A DNA stretch of 53,499 nucleotides from Limosilactobacillus portuensis. GTDB taxonomy: Bacteria > Bacillota > Bacilli > Lactobacillales > Lactobacillaceae. A program made the translations under genes and the position numbers. Shown here piece by piece: positions 1 through 7,243 of this stretch (within the stretch, counting starts at the first letter, position 1; each line of letters begins with the position of its first letter). The DNA lies in contig NZ_JABUXQ010000015.1 of the NCBI RefSeq assembly GCF_014838735.1, forward strand, positions 1-53,499. Reading direction: 5' to 3'. The notes under the pieces were generated by a model, which did no database searches, was not told where the DNA came from, and saw only the letters and a list, made by a program, of their open reading frames with translations.

Positions 1-13
1 TAAAATAGTGGTG

Positions 14-79
14 CCCATTAAGGTCCTTCTTTCTAATGGAATGTTGTGGTAACACCATTAAAGACCTTGATGGGTTTTT
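14..79 (+). terminator. Rho-independent terminator, bipartite stem
   Basis: CCCATTAAGGTC (14-25) pairs with GACCTTGATGGG (63-74) and TTTTT follows. An inner stem forms from AATGG/TGTT with AACA/CCATT. It probably ends a gene left of the window. The GTGGTAACACC in the loop resembles a T-box but lies inside the hairpin, so a T-box call is not supported. Confidence 0.7.
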
Positions 80-189
80 CTGTCTACTTAAATGTTCAAC
101 TTAAATTTTACAATCTGCCTTAAGATAATCTTTTTGCATAGTTAATCATGCAATTTAAGTCTTTTATTTTTGGGAGGTAATTAATTACA

Positions 190-219
190 ATGAAGATAGA
201 AAAGGAGCGATTCAAATGA
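190..219 (+). other. Possible 9-codon leader ORF coupled to the oxidoreductase
   Basis: An ATG at 190 lies 13 bases after GGGAGG (171-176). It opens MKIEKERFK, whose TGA overlaps the ATG of the next gene (ATGA, 216-219). The sequence AAAGGAG inside it is the ribosome binding site of the next gene. Translation of this small frame could open or mask that site. This is inference from arrangement only. Confidence 0.3.
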
Positions 220-755
220 AAAAGATTGTCGCTTTAACTGGTAGTCCGCACCATCCAGGAACATCAGAAAGACTAGCAGATGCCTTTGTTAAAGGGGCAA
301 CTGAAGCAGGCAACGAAGTATATCGGTTTGATGCTGGACGGCGAATTAATGAATTTTCAATGATTCAGCTGGAAGATAATCACCCAGGACAAGAAATCGA
401 AGTGGAGCCGGATGACATTATTAAGCAAGAGGTAATGCCTAAGCTATTGGACGCTGATATTGTAGTTCTTGTTAGCTCGCTTTATTATTACGGGGTTAAC
501 GCTGCTCTTAAGGCGGTAATTGATCGGTTCTATAATTACAATCATGAATTGCACGGCGGTAAGAAGGCAATTACTTTAATTTCTGGCTATGGTCAGGAAG
601 ATGCTTTTGCTTCATTAAAGCTATACTTTAAGCAATTACTTAATTACATGCGATGGGATCAAGTTGGTAGTGTCCTGGCAGCGGATTCCTGGAACGAAAA
701 GAAGTTAGCTCAACATGCTCAAGAAGCATATGAACTAGGTAAAAACATTCATTAA
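216..755 (+). CDS. NAD(P)H-dependent oxidoreductase, flavodoxin-like fold
   Basis: A 179-residue protein of the Flavodoxin_2 / NADPH-dependent FMN reductase type, expected to be a cytosolic FMN protein that reduces quinones, azo compounds or nitro compounds with NAD(P)H. The N-terminal beta strand KKIVALTGSP followed by HHPGTSERLADAF forms the phosphate-binding loop. A second flavin-contact segment, VLVSSLYYYGVNAALKAVIDR, lies near residues 85-105. AAAGGAGCGATTCAA precedes the ATG and fixes the start. The gene stands alone between two terminators. The substrate cannot be told from sequence. Confidence 0.85.
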   Translation: MKKIVALTGSPHHPGTSERLADAFVKGATEAGNEVYRFDAGRRINEFSMIQLEDNHPGQEIEVEPDDIIKQEVMPKLLDADIVVLVSSLYYYGVNAALKAVIDRFYNYNHELHGGKKAITLISGYGQEDAFASLKLYFKQLLNYMRWDQVGSVLAADSWNEKKLAQHAQEAYELGKNIH

Positions 756-760
756 ATAAG

Positions 761-808
761 AAAACTGGAAAATCAGTCGTGTTACTAGCGATGATTTCCA
801 GTTTTTTT
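761..808. terminator. Bidirectional terminator
   Basis: AAAACTGGAAAATCA pairs with TGATTTCCAGTTTTTTT around a short loop. A-run and T-run on the two sides let it serve both the rightward oxidoreductase and the leftward CPBP gene, whose stop lies at 807. Confidence 0.85.
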
Positions 809-1520
809 AAATGCCAAATAGAATTGCGGGTAAAAATATTAAAACATCATATAGGATATGGGTGATCACCGCCGGCCAAAGACTATCGCTTTTCACCCAT
901 AGCCATGTAAAAGGAAGCCGTCCTAAACCAATTGGGATTAGCATTTGATATAGGTTCCAATCGTAAGCGCGAAAATGAAGCATCCCAAATAGCAAGGAAC
1001 CAATGATTGCACCGTAAATCCAAGCTTGGCGCTTATTCACTCGTTTCATTAGTAGTGAGACAAACGGCAACGTTAATGCTGCGGTGATGATTTCCTCACC
1101 AATTAAGGAGATACAAATCCAGAATAAGCGAATTAATTGAGTTGCAACCGGTCCAGAACCAGTTGCGCCATTAGTTACGGGTTGGTTTCCTAATAAATTG
1201 CCGATCCCCAAGAAAATAAAGGCGATAACGTATGAGATTATTAACACCGGTATAACTAGTTTCCATGATCCTTTTTTAGGCTTCTCTAGTATTGCGGCTA
1301 AGATTCCTCGGCCATATTGAAGATAAAGTGAAATACCGCCAAAGAAAATGAAGGTAAAATAAGGTAATACTCCTGGAAGAGTAGAATCAGTTCCTAAAAG
1401 GGCACCGATTATTATGGTAACTGCTGAAAGCCACCAAATTTTAGAGAGATTTCGTGAATCCAAATAGTTAAGCATGAGCAATTCTCTTTCAAAATTTTTA
1501 TCCCAATATATCGGAATCAT
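807..1520 (-). CDS. CPBP family intramembrane metalloprotease
   Basis: A 237-residue polytopic membrane protein with six or seven hydrophobic segments. The C-terminal half carries the CPBP (Abi/CAAX protease) motifs: GEEIIT, then FGMLHF about 45 residues later, then HILYD near the end; these supply the metal-ligand Glu and His residues. The arginine usual in EExxxR is absent. Family members work in bacteriocin self-immunity or surface protein processing; no bacteriocin gene is nearby. The first ATG has no clear ribosome binding site. A start at 1475 (residue 16, MLNYLDSR), preceded by AAAGAGAA, would give 222 residues and is equally plausible. Confidence 0.75.
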   Translation of the reverse strand: MIPIYWDKNFERELLMLNYLDSRNLSKIWWLSAVTIIIGALLGTDSTLPGVLPYFTFIFFGGISLYLQYGRGILAAILEKPKKGSWKLVIPVLIISYVIAFIFLGIGNLLGNQPVTNGATGSGPVATQLIRLFWICISLIGEEIITAALTLPFVSLLMKRVNKRQAWIYGAIIGSLLFGMLHFRAYDWNLYQMLIPIGLGRLPFTWLWVKSDSLWPAVITHILYDVLIFLPAILFGI

Positions 1521-1559
1521 AAATGAGTGTCAATGGTTGTTTGAATATCAGTCAAGACT

Positions 1560-2855
1560 TTAAGAGTGATCGTTATCTAGACTTTGCCGATTAATTAAGA
1601 ACACCATCATAAAAACTAGTAGGGCAACACATATGACCCGGGTCAGCCAAAGTGGCTCACCCAGCGCATGGTTAGGCGTGTGAGCGTAATAAGCGTAGAG
1701 GATCTGGCGACCATGATCATTAAAGAGAAAGTTAGTAATGATCAACAGACTGATTAGGGTTATCTGGGAAATAACCGTGCCAAGGATGTTAAAGTGTTGC
1801 CTGATGAATCGATTATTCAGCGGTGGAATCGTGGAGTCATTTTGATAAAATGGCCAAGTCAAGGCATTAATGCTACTACAACAAAGACTGGTGATGAAGA
1901 GGCCTGCTAAGAAACACCAATTACTCGGAAAAAGAGAGAACAGCAGTCCAACAGCAGCTCCGGGAAAGATAATCCGCCAGCATGCGCGGTTGCGTAAGCG
2001 GGGGCTCAGGAGCAATCCACCAATCGTTGCTAAGATAAACAGCCCATATGCAAGGAATAATTGCGGTGTCAGATTGAGGGTGTCAAAGTAGAAAAGGCTG
2101 TAGATTAGTAAAAAGTTGGTCGTAGCGCTTGTCCAAAAAGTCCAGAGACACGATGACTTAAATCGATTTTGTAGTTGGCCGAAGCCCATCAGCATAATAA
2201 TCCACATTCCTAAAGTAAGGAAGGTTAGTGGAAGACTACCGGTCTGTTTCAAACCACGTGCTCCCATTGCCATTCCAAAGATTATTAGGGTGGCAATTAC
2301 CGGTCGCCAATTGAATGGACCAGAGAAAGCAGACGTCCCTGGCCAAGGGGTGGGAAGCTTAATAACGAGAATAATAGCGAGGACAATCATCAAGAACAGC
2401 TCACCCATAAAGGCAGCAAGCGTGAAATAACTCAGCCACATTCCCAATCCAAGGATAATTAATAAGTAAAAAATTCCAACTAGGGATGCCCGTGAATAGT
2501 GCCATGTTCCCTGTTGGTGATACTCATCTTTCAACTGTTGATAGGCGGGCTTGAGACATCCCATTCCAATACCTAATAGGGTGGCGCCTTCTGGAAGAAG
2601 TGGTCTAAAAAATGCTAGTCCAACACCGCCAAGAGCGAGACAACTACTAGTCAATAGTATCCGGTAGGGCTTTTTAACGTTGCCAAACGAGCGGATTGCG
2701 TAGGGAACGGTTTTAGCCATCACATAAAAGAAAATCACCGGGAGGGCGACAACGGCTGTTCGCCCCTGCTGGATGAAGTAAAGCATGAATATAATATTGG
2801 GGAGGACGATGCTACCAAGTGTCAGAGCCTCCATATTAATGACGAGGAAATTCAA
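1560..2855 (-). CDS. Polytopic membrane protein, MFS-like, function unknown
   Basis: A 431-residue protein made almost wholly of hydrophobic segments, about twelve, consistent with a major-facilitator fold, though no classical MFS signature (GxxxDRxGRR) is present. The start codon is TTG: TAAAGGAGCG lies seven bases upstream, so TTG is preferred to the internal ATG at residue 8. Cysteine- and tryptophan-rich segments sit near residues 230-330. It lies 39 bases upstream of the CPBP gene on the same strand and may be co-transcribed with it. Substrate and direction of transport are unknown. Confidence 0.6.
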   Translation of the reverse strand: MNFLVINMEALTLGSIVLPNIIFMLYFIQQGRTAVVALPVIFFYVMAKTVPYAIRSFGNVKKPYRILLTSSCLALGGVGLAFFRPLLPEGATLLGIGMGCLKPAYQQLKDEYHQQGTWHYSRASLVGIFYLLIILGLGMWLSYFTLAAFMGELFLMIVLAIILVIKLPTPWPGTSAFSGPFNWRPVIATLIIFGMAMGARGLKQTGSLPLTFLTLGMWIIMLMGFGQLQNRFKSSCLWTFWTSATTNFLLIYSLFYFDTLNLTPQLFLAYGLFILATIGGLLLSPRLRNRACWRIIFPGAAVGLLFSLFPSNWCFLAGLFITSLCCSSINALTWPFYQNDSTIPPLNNRFIRQHFNILGTVISQITLISLLIITNFLFNDHGRQILYAYYAHTPNHALGEPLWLTRVICVALLVFMMVFLINRQSLDNDHS

Positions 2856-3259
2856 TTTATCGCTCCTTTACATGGTTATTTTCTCTGTTATTGTATCATT
2901 ACCGAAACTAGGTGATGAAGCATTTCGTCAATACATTCGTGCACGCTTTGCTGACTTAATGTGAGTCGTGAAATAACAAGTAATATGAGGCCGAGGATGA
3001 ACTCAGTCTTTTTTTGATTATAATAGAAAAAAGATGACATTTTATGAAAAAGACGGTGGTTCTGACGTATACCCCCAGAGTTGATTTCCAACTCTGGGGG
3101 GTACACGTCACTTTTAATGATTAGTTATTAGTTTAATGCTGACAATTGTTAGTAGATTGGTATACATTAACTGAATACATAGCTATCTGCTATAAGTATT
3201 TAACATCATTATTAACAGCCTCTATACTGATAATTAATAAAGTGAGAGGAGTGCCTGAG
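2856..3259. other. Intergenic region with no convincing gene
   Basis: This 404-base stretch holds the upstream region of the leftward membrane-protein gene, a long inverted repeat (3064-3109) and the promoter region of the aldo/keto reductase. A 30-codon frame at 2872-2964 (ends FRQYIRARFADLM) and a 72-codon leftward frame at 2888-3106 are open. Neither has a ribosome binding site or a recognisable domain; they may be relics. Confidence 0.5.
3064..3109. repeat. Long inverted repeat, 20-bp arms
   Basis: GACGTATACCCCCAGAGTTG (3064-3083) is mirrored by CAACTCTGGGGGGTACACGTC (3089-3109 on the + strand), with ATTTC as loop, one extra G and one mismatch. No T-run follows on either side, so it is a very stable hairpin or binding site rather than a plain terminator. 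Confidence 0.7.
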
Positions 3260-4264
3260 ATGAAGTACAGTCATATTCCAGGAACAGACATCAAGATTTC
3301 CAAGTTAGCTGTCGGCGGGATGAGTTTTGGGATTCCCGCAGTTAAAACTTATCGGTGGATTTTAGACGAGGATCAAACTGATAAGATGGTGCAGCATGCG
3401 CTTGATTTAGGGATCAATTTTTTCGATACAGCGAATGTCTACGGTGCGGGAACTAGTGAAGAATTTATTGGAAAATCACTAAAGAAGCACCAAACCCCGC
3501 GGGATCAAGTAGCAATTGCCAGCAAGGTGTATTTTAATGATGGACGATTGTCAAAGGAAGCAATCAATCGTGAAATTGATGGAACTTTGAAGCGTTTAGG
3601 CACTGACTACCTTGACCTATATATCATTCACCGATTTGATTATGATCACCCAATTGAAGAAACAATGGCAGCACTTAATAACCTTATTGAAGAAGGAAAA
3701 GTTCGTGCGATTGGAGCGTCTGCAATGTATGGCTACCAGTTCCAAAACATGCAACACATTGCGGAGAAAAACGGCTGGCACCAATTTGTGGCAATGGAGA
3801 ACCACTATAACTTGCTTTACCGCGAAGATGAACGTGAACTAATTCCGATTTGTAAACAAGATGGGGTAATGTTAATGCCATATAGTCCACTGGCTGGTGG
3901 TCACCTTGCACGGTCAACCTGGGATAGTTCATCGAAGCGTAGTCAAGTTGATACTTCAGCTCGTTCTAAGTATGATCATGCCGAACAACAAGACTTGCCG
4001 ATTATTAAACGGGTGGCAGAATTAGCGGAAAAGCATAATGTTAAGATGTCACAGATTGCCCTTGCTTGGCAGTGGGCGAAGGGCGTTACTGCACCAATTA
4101 TTGGCGCCACTAAAGAGCAATATTTAGATGATGCTGCCAAGGCCGTTAAGATCGAATTAACACCAGATGAAGTGACATATTTGGAAGAACCATACACCGC
4201 TCACGAAATCGTCGGTGCTCTTGATAAAAATCCGGATGGTTTGTTGCCTAAGGATGTAAAGTAA
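3260..4264 (+). CDS. Aldo/keto reductase
   Basis: A 334-residue (beta/alpha)8-barrel oxidoreductase that uses NADPH to reduce aldehydes or ketones. The catalytic tetrad is visible: Asp and Tyr in FFDTANVYGAG, Lys in AIASKVYF, His in YIIHRFDYDHP. The cofactor end shows PYSPLAGG and the IIGATKEQYLDD segment. The ATG at 3260 is preferred because GAGAGGAG lies eight bases upstream and the protein then begins with the family-typical KYSHIPGTDIKISKL; an upstream extension to 3146 has no such support. Its stop lies three bases before the palindrome that governs the toxin-antitoxin pair. Substrate unknown. Confidence 0.9.
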   Translation: MKYSHIPGTDIKISKLAVGGMSFGIPAVKTYRWILDEDQTDKMVQHALDLGINFFDTANVYGAGTSEEFIGKSLKKHQTPRDQVAIASKVYFNDGRLSKEAINREIDGTLKRLGTDYLDLYIIHRFDYDHPIEETMAALNNLIEEGKVRAIGASAMYGYQFQNMQHIAEKNGWHQFVAMENHYNLLYREDERELIPICKQDGVMLMPYSPLAGGHLARSTWDSSSKRSQVDTSARSKYDHAEQQDLPIIKRVAELAEKHNVKMSQIALAWQWAKGVTAPIIGATKEQYLDDAAKAVKIELTPDEVTYLEEPYTAHEIVGALDKNPDGLLPKDVK

Positions 4265-4267
4265 AGT

Positions 4268-4300
4268 CTCACATATAATTATGTTATAATTATATGTGAG
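4268..4300. promoter_or_regulatory. Toxin-antitoxin promoter inside a perfect palindromic operator
   Basis: CTCACATATAATTAT (4268-4282) and ATAATTATATGTGAG (4286-4300) are exact inverted repeats around GTT. TATAAT at 4285-4290 fits a -10 box, which would start the transcript near 4297, giving an almost leaderless mRNA. The right arm also touches the ribosome binding site AGGTGG. This is the expected form of an autoregulatory operator for the antitoxin that follows. Confidence 0.8.
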
Positions 4301-4306
4301 GTGGGT

Positions 4307-4576
4307 ATGATGAGATATAAAACTGTTAAGGCACGAAGGCAGGGTACTTCACTGACTTTAACTGTCCCCGCTCAGTTTAAGGTCTGTGAAAATGCATTAT
4401 TTGAACCACAACTATTAGGCGATGGGACAATTCAGTATCTTCCTATTGCAAGTTCGGCTGATATAGAACATGATCGAAAAATGATTGAACAATCATTTGA
4501 GTCTGATAAGCTACTTACTGAAGAAGATATGAAGCAGCGCTTTGGAAAATATGGTTGGGGACAAGATGAAGATTAA
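4307..4576 (+). CDS. AbrB/MazE-like antitoxin
   Basis: An 89-residue protein (88 if the ATG at 4310 is used; AGGTGG at 4299-4304 serves either). The N-terminal half, YKTVKARRQGTSLTLTVP, is the swapped-hairpin AbrB/MazE DNA-binding type, and the acidic C-terminal half (EEDMKQRFGKYG) would wrap the toxin. It overlaps the toxin gene by 11 bases, implying translational coupling with antitoxin first. It probably represses its own promoter through the palindrome just upstream. Confidence 0.75.
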   Translation: MMRYKTVKARRQGTSLTLTVPAQFKVCENALFEPQLLGDGTIQYLPIASSADIEHDRKMIEQSFESDKLLTEEDMKQRFGKYGWGQDED

Positions 4577-4874
4577 ATATACCAGTCACTTTGCCACTTC
4601 ATTAGATCAAATTATTTCATATTGGCAAACCCAGCTAAAATTATCTCCAGAAAAGATCGATCAATTTACGTTTCATATTGATAAAAAGATTAGATTATTG
4701 AAAGATTTTCCAAGACTTGGTCAAGATGTTACTAATTTGTATGGCTTTACTGAACAGACATATCGACTTTTGATTGGCAGTAGTTATGGAATCTTTTATC
4801 GAATTAATTCAAAGAAAAATATAATTATCGTTGGTGCTATTTTTGGCACATCAGAAATGAAAGTCAAATTTTAA
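4566..4874 (+). CDS. RelE/ParE-family toxin
   Basis: A 102-residue protein beginning MKIKYTSHFATSLDQII, with the compact RelE/ParE fold pattern: N-terminal strand, two helices (residues 10-45), then strands carrying LLIGSSYGIFYRI and IIIVGAIFG. Family members either cleave mRNA on the ribosome (RelE) or poison gyrase (ParE); the ...FPRLG... and YRL...YGIFYRI pattern is common to both, so the target is not decided. The ATG at 4566 overlaps the antitoxin end; the longer frame from 4542 has no advantage. Confidence 0.75.
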   Translation: MKIKYTSHFATSLDQIISYWQTQLKLSPEKIDQFTFHIDKKIRLLKDFPRLGQDVTNLYGFTEQTYRLLIGSSYGIFYRINSKKNIIIVGAIFGTSEMKVKF

Positions 4875-4894
4875 TTATTTTCTATATCGAGCAA

Positions 4895-4935
4895 ATAGGG
4901 TTCGTAGCAGTTAATGCCACGAACCCTATTTTGTT
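4895..4935. terminator. Terminator after the toxin gene
   Basis: ATAGGGTTCGT pairs with ACGAACCCTAT and TTTTGTT follows. It also contains the stop of the TetR relic that reads leftward. Confidence 0.8.
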
Positions 4936-5075
4936 AGATTGTTAATAATTTGCTGTTGAACTATCTTAAGATCATTATCAACTGCAAGGATATTAAAGAG
5001 CTTTGTCTGGGAAATATAAGCCATCACAGGACCAACAATCGACCTCAGTAGCTGGACCGGAGTATTTATATTGTT
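4926..5075 (-). pseudogene. Relic of a TetR-family regulator C-terminus
   Basis: Read leftward, this stretch encodes about 48 codons including TPVQLLRSIVGPVMAY, ISQTKLFNILAVDND and KIVQQQIINNLTK before TAG. This is the typical last part of a TetR regulator ligand domain. An in-frame TAG lies directly upstream, no start or helix-turn-helix is left, and the relic abuts the stop of the LysR gene. It is too short to be functional and marks a deletion or replacement junction. Confidence 0.7.
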
Positions 5076-5078
5076 ATT

Positions 5079-5954
5079 CTAGTCTAATGATGCCAATAAA
5101 CGTTGGGTAAATAACTTAGCCACTTTAGACTGAGTGACATTCTTTTTCCAAATAATGTTTGTTGATTCAGAAATAGATGGTGAAAGCGGCCGGAAGGTGA
5201 GTTCGCTGTTGTTTGAAGTGTTGAGGAGATTATCGAAAGTAAGGATGTAGGCACTCCCTTGTTTAACCATTAACTCCGCATTAAAAACTAACGTGTAAGT
5301 ACCGATAATGTTAATTCCTTTCCCTATGTTACCCCACCAATCCTGGAAGCGGTGTTCATCAAGAGCTTGCTCGGATACCAGAAGCGGAAGACCAATAAGA
5401 TCAGCAGGTCTAATAACGTTTTTTTGAGCAAGGGGATCGTCTTTTTGCATGGCTAATCCCCACCGATCAGTTTCTGGTAATTGAAGATGATGGTAACTGT
5501 CAAGGCTACGGTGAGCCATTAAGACTGCAAAATCAATGGTGCCGTGTTTTAATGCAGTTTCCATTTCATCAGCATTGCCACTGACTAGTCGAATTTTAAC
5601 ATCAGGATAGTCCTGAATAATCCCGCTTAGTACTTCCATGATTCGCTGCATTCCAATACTTTCGCCAGCACCAATTGAGAGCGTTCCAGTAACAACTTGT
5701 TCCTTTTGGATATTAGTGGCTGTTTGATCCGCAAGTTGAATAATTTCTTTTGCACGGGCTTGGAGATACTCGCCTTCGTCTGTTAAAGTAATTTGCCGAT
5801 GCCCACGGATAAATAATTTGACACCAAGTTCACTTTCTAAATCTGCTAGTTGCTTTGATAATGTCGGTTGAGATACTAGTAGTTCTCGAGCAGCTTTGGT
5901 GATATTTCGTTGTTGGGCAACAGCGAGAAAGTAACGTAAAACCCGAAGTTCCAT
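5079..5954 (-). CDS. LysR-family transcriptional regulator
   Basis: A 291-residue regulator. The N-terminal winged helix-turn-helix is clear: MELRVLRYFLAVAQQRNITKAA, then SQPTLSKQLADLESELGVKLF and the wing TLTDEGEYL. A two-lobed effector domain runs from about residue 90 (GTLSIGAGES) to the end. The ATG at 5954 is chosen because GGGAGAGG lies just upstream and the protein then starts at the family position. It diverges from the alpha/beta hydrolase at 6188, its likely target. Effector unknown. Confidence 0.9.
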   Translation of the reverse strand: MELRVLRYFLAVAQQRNITKAARELLVSQPTLSKQLADLESELGVKLFIRGHRQITLTDEGEYLQARAKEIIQLADQTATNIQKEQVVTGTLSIGAGESIGMQRIMEVLSGIIQDYPDVKIRLVSGNADEMETALKHGTIDFAVLMAHRSLDSYHHLQLPETDRWGLAMQKDDPLAQKNVIRPADLIGLPLLVSEQALDEHRFQDWWGNIGKGINIIGTYTLVFNAELMVKQGSAYILTFDNLLNTSNNSELTFRPLSPSISESTNIIWKKNVTQSKVAKLFTQRLLASLD

Positions 5955-6035
5955 ATGATCCTCTCCCATAACTAAAAGCTATTTTTAATCATATTATATA
6001 AGTATTTCACATCATAGCAAAGGGAAAATATAATA

Positions 6036-6185
6036 AAGACAGTTGATTATATAAAAATTGGTGGAAGCGTAATTATTTTGCCGAATGTTCATATTGGAAC
6101 TGATGCGGTAATTGGTGCTGGGTCAATTATTACTCACGATATTCCAGCAAGAGAAAATATTTCATACGTATACGAGGAGAGATAA
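6036..6185 (+). pseudogene. Relic of a hexapeptide-repeat O-acetyltransferase C-terminus
   Basis: This stretch encodes about 49 codons with hexapeptide turns: IKIGGSVIILPNVHIGTDA, VIGAGSIITHDIPA and a TAA at 6183-6185. It corresponds to the end of LacA/Maa-type acetyltransferases, as in the intact gene at 37754. The N-terminal two thirds are missing. GAGGAG inside the relic now acts as the ribosome binding site of the following hydrolase. Confidence 0.7.
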
Positions 6186-6187
6186 TA

Positions 6188-7162
6188 ATGCAAGAATTAC
6201 ATTTAACTCAAGAATGGGATAAGGTATTTCCTAAAAGCGATAAAGTTGATCACAAAAAAGTAACTTTTACTAACCACTTTGGTATTACTTTAGCAGCAGA
6301 CCAATACACACCGAAGAACTACGAAGGCAAGTTACCGGCATTGGCAGTGGCTGGACCTTTCGGGGCAGTGAAGGAACAGTCTAGTGGCTTGTATGCTCAA
6401 ACGATGGCGGAACGGGGCTACTTGACAATTGCCTTTGATCCATCCTTTACTGGTGAAAGCGGTGGAGACGTGCGTGATGTCTTTTCATTGGATATCAACA
6501 CTGAAGATTATCAACCAGCAGTGGATTATTTGAGTAACCTAGATAATGTTGATCCAGAAAGAATCGGAATTATCGGTATCTGTGGTTGGGGAGGAATTTC
6601 TCTCAATGCTGCAGCGATTGATCCCCGAATTAAGGCGACTGCTGCGGTAACGATGTATGATATGCCACGTGTCGGCTCATGGGGCTACTTCGATCAGGGA
6701 ACCGCGGAAGAACGTTATGCAAGCAAAAAGCAAATTGCTGAGCAACGTACTAAAGAATATGGTAAAAAGGATTTAGCTAAAGCCGGTGGTTGCTATGATT
6801 ACCCAGCTCCTGATGATCAACCAGACTTTGTTAAGCAATATAGTGCGTACTACAAGACTAGGCGTGGCTATCACAAGCGTTCCGTTAACTCTAATGAAGG
6901 CTGGGTCTTGCAGAGTCAGCCAGCTTGGATGAATACTAAGATCTTGGTTCACCCCGAAGACCTGAAGAATGCAGTTTTGATTGTTCATGGTGAAAAGGCC
7001 CACTCACGTTACATGGGTGAAGATACCTTTAAGAAGTTGAAGGGTGACAACAAGGAATTAGTAATTGTGCCCGGCGCAACCCATACTGATTTATATGATG
7101 GGGGCAACCATGATTACATTCCGTTTGATAAAATTGATAGTTTCTTTAAGAAGAACCTATAG
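6188..7162 (+). CDS. Alpha/beta hydrolase-fold protein (YcjY/dienelactone-hydrolase-like)
   Basis: A 324-residue alpha/beta-hydrolase. The central sheet is visible from PALAVAGPFGAVKEQSS to GYLTIAFDPSFTGES, and VPGATHTDLYD near residue 298 supplies the usual His. At the nucleophile elbow the sequence reads GICGWGGIS: where relatives have Ser (CASGG), this protein has Trp134. Either it uses another residue, for example the cysteine two positions earlier, or it is not a hydrolase. GAGGAG at 6174-6179 fixes the ATG. It lies opposite the LysR gene at 5079-5954, which probably controls it. Confidence 0.75.
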   Translation: MQELHLTQEWDKVFPKSDKVDHKKVTFTNHFGITLAADQYTPKNYEGKLPALAVAGPFGAVKEQSSGLYAQTMAERGYLTIAFDPSFTGESGGDVRDVFSLDINTEDYQPAVDYLSNLDNVDPERIGIIGICGWGGISLNAAAIDPRIKATAAVTMYDMPRVGSWGYFDQGTAEERYASKKQIAEQRTKEYGKKDLAKAGGCYDYPAPDDQPDFVKQYSAYYKTRRGYHKRSVNSNEGWVLQSQPAWMNTKILVHPEDLKNAVLIVHGEKAHSRYMGEDTFKKLKGDNKELVIVPGATHTDLYDGGNHDYIPFDKIDSFFKKNL

Positions 7163-7176
7163 TAATAATTAGCAAA

Positions 7177-7224
7177 AACCGAAGCATCCTAGAATTGCGA
7201 ATATTTCTAGGGTGCTTCGGTTAA
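7177..7224. terminator. Bidirectional terminator
   Basis: ACCGAAGCATCCTAGAA pairs with TTCTAGGGTGCTTCGGT between two convergent genes, the hydrolase and thrC, with A- and T-rich flanks. Confidence 0.85.
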
Positions 7225-7243
7225 TTTAAAACGATCAAAATTA

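Noticed and set aside
1-80. T-box-like sequence GTGGTAACACC near the left edge
   Set aside because: It lies in the loop of a complete terminator hairpin rather than before it, and no Stem I can be seen because the window starts here.
2888-3106. 72-codon leftward open frame
   Set aside because: It starts inside the inverted repeat, lacks a ribosome binding site and matches no family with confidence, although KKTEFILGLI hints at a membrane-protein relic.
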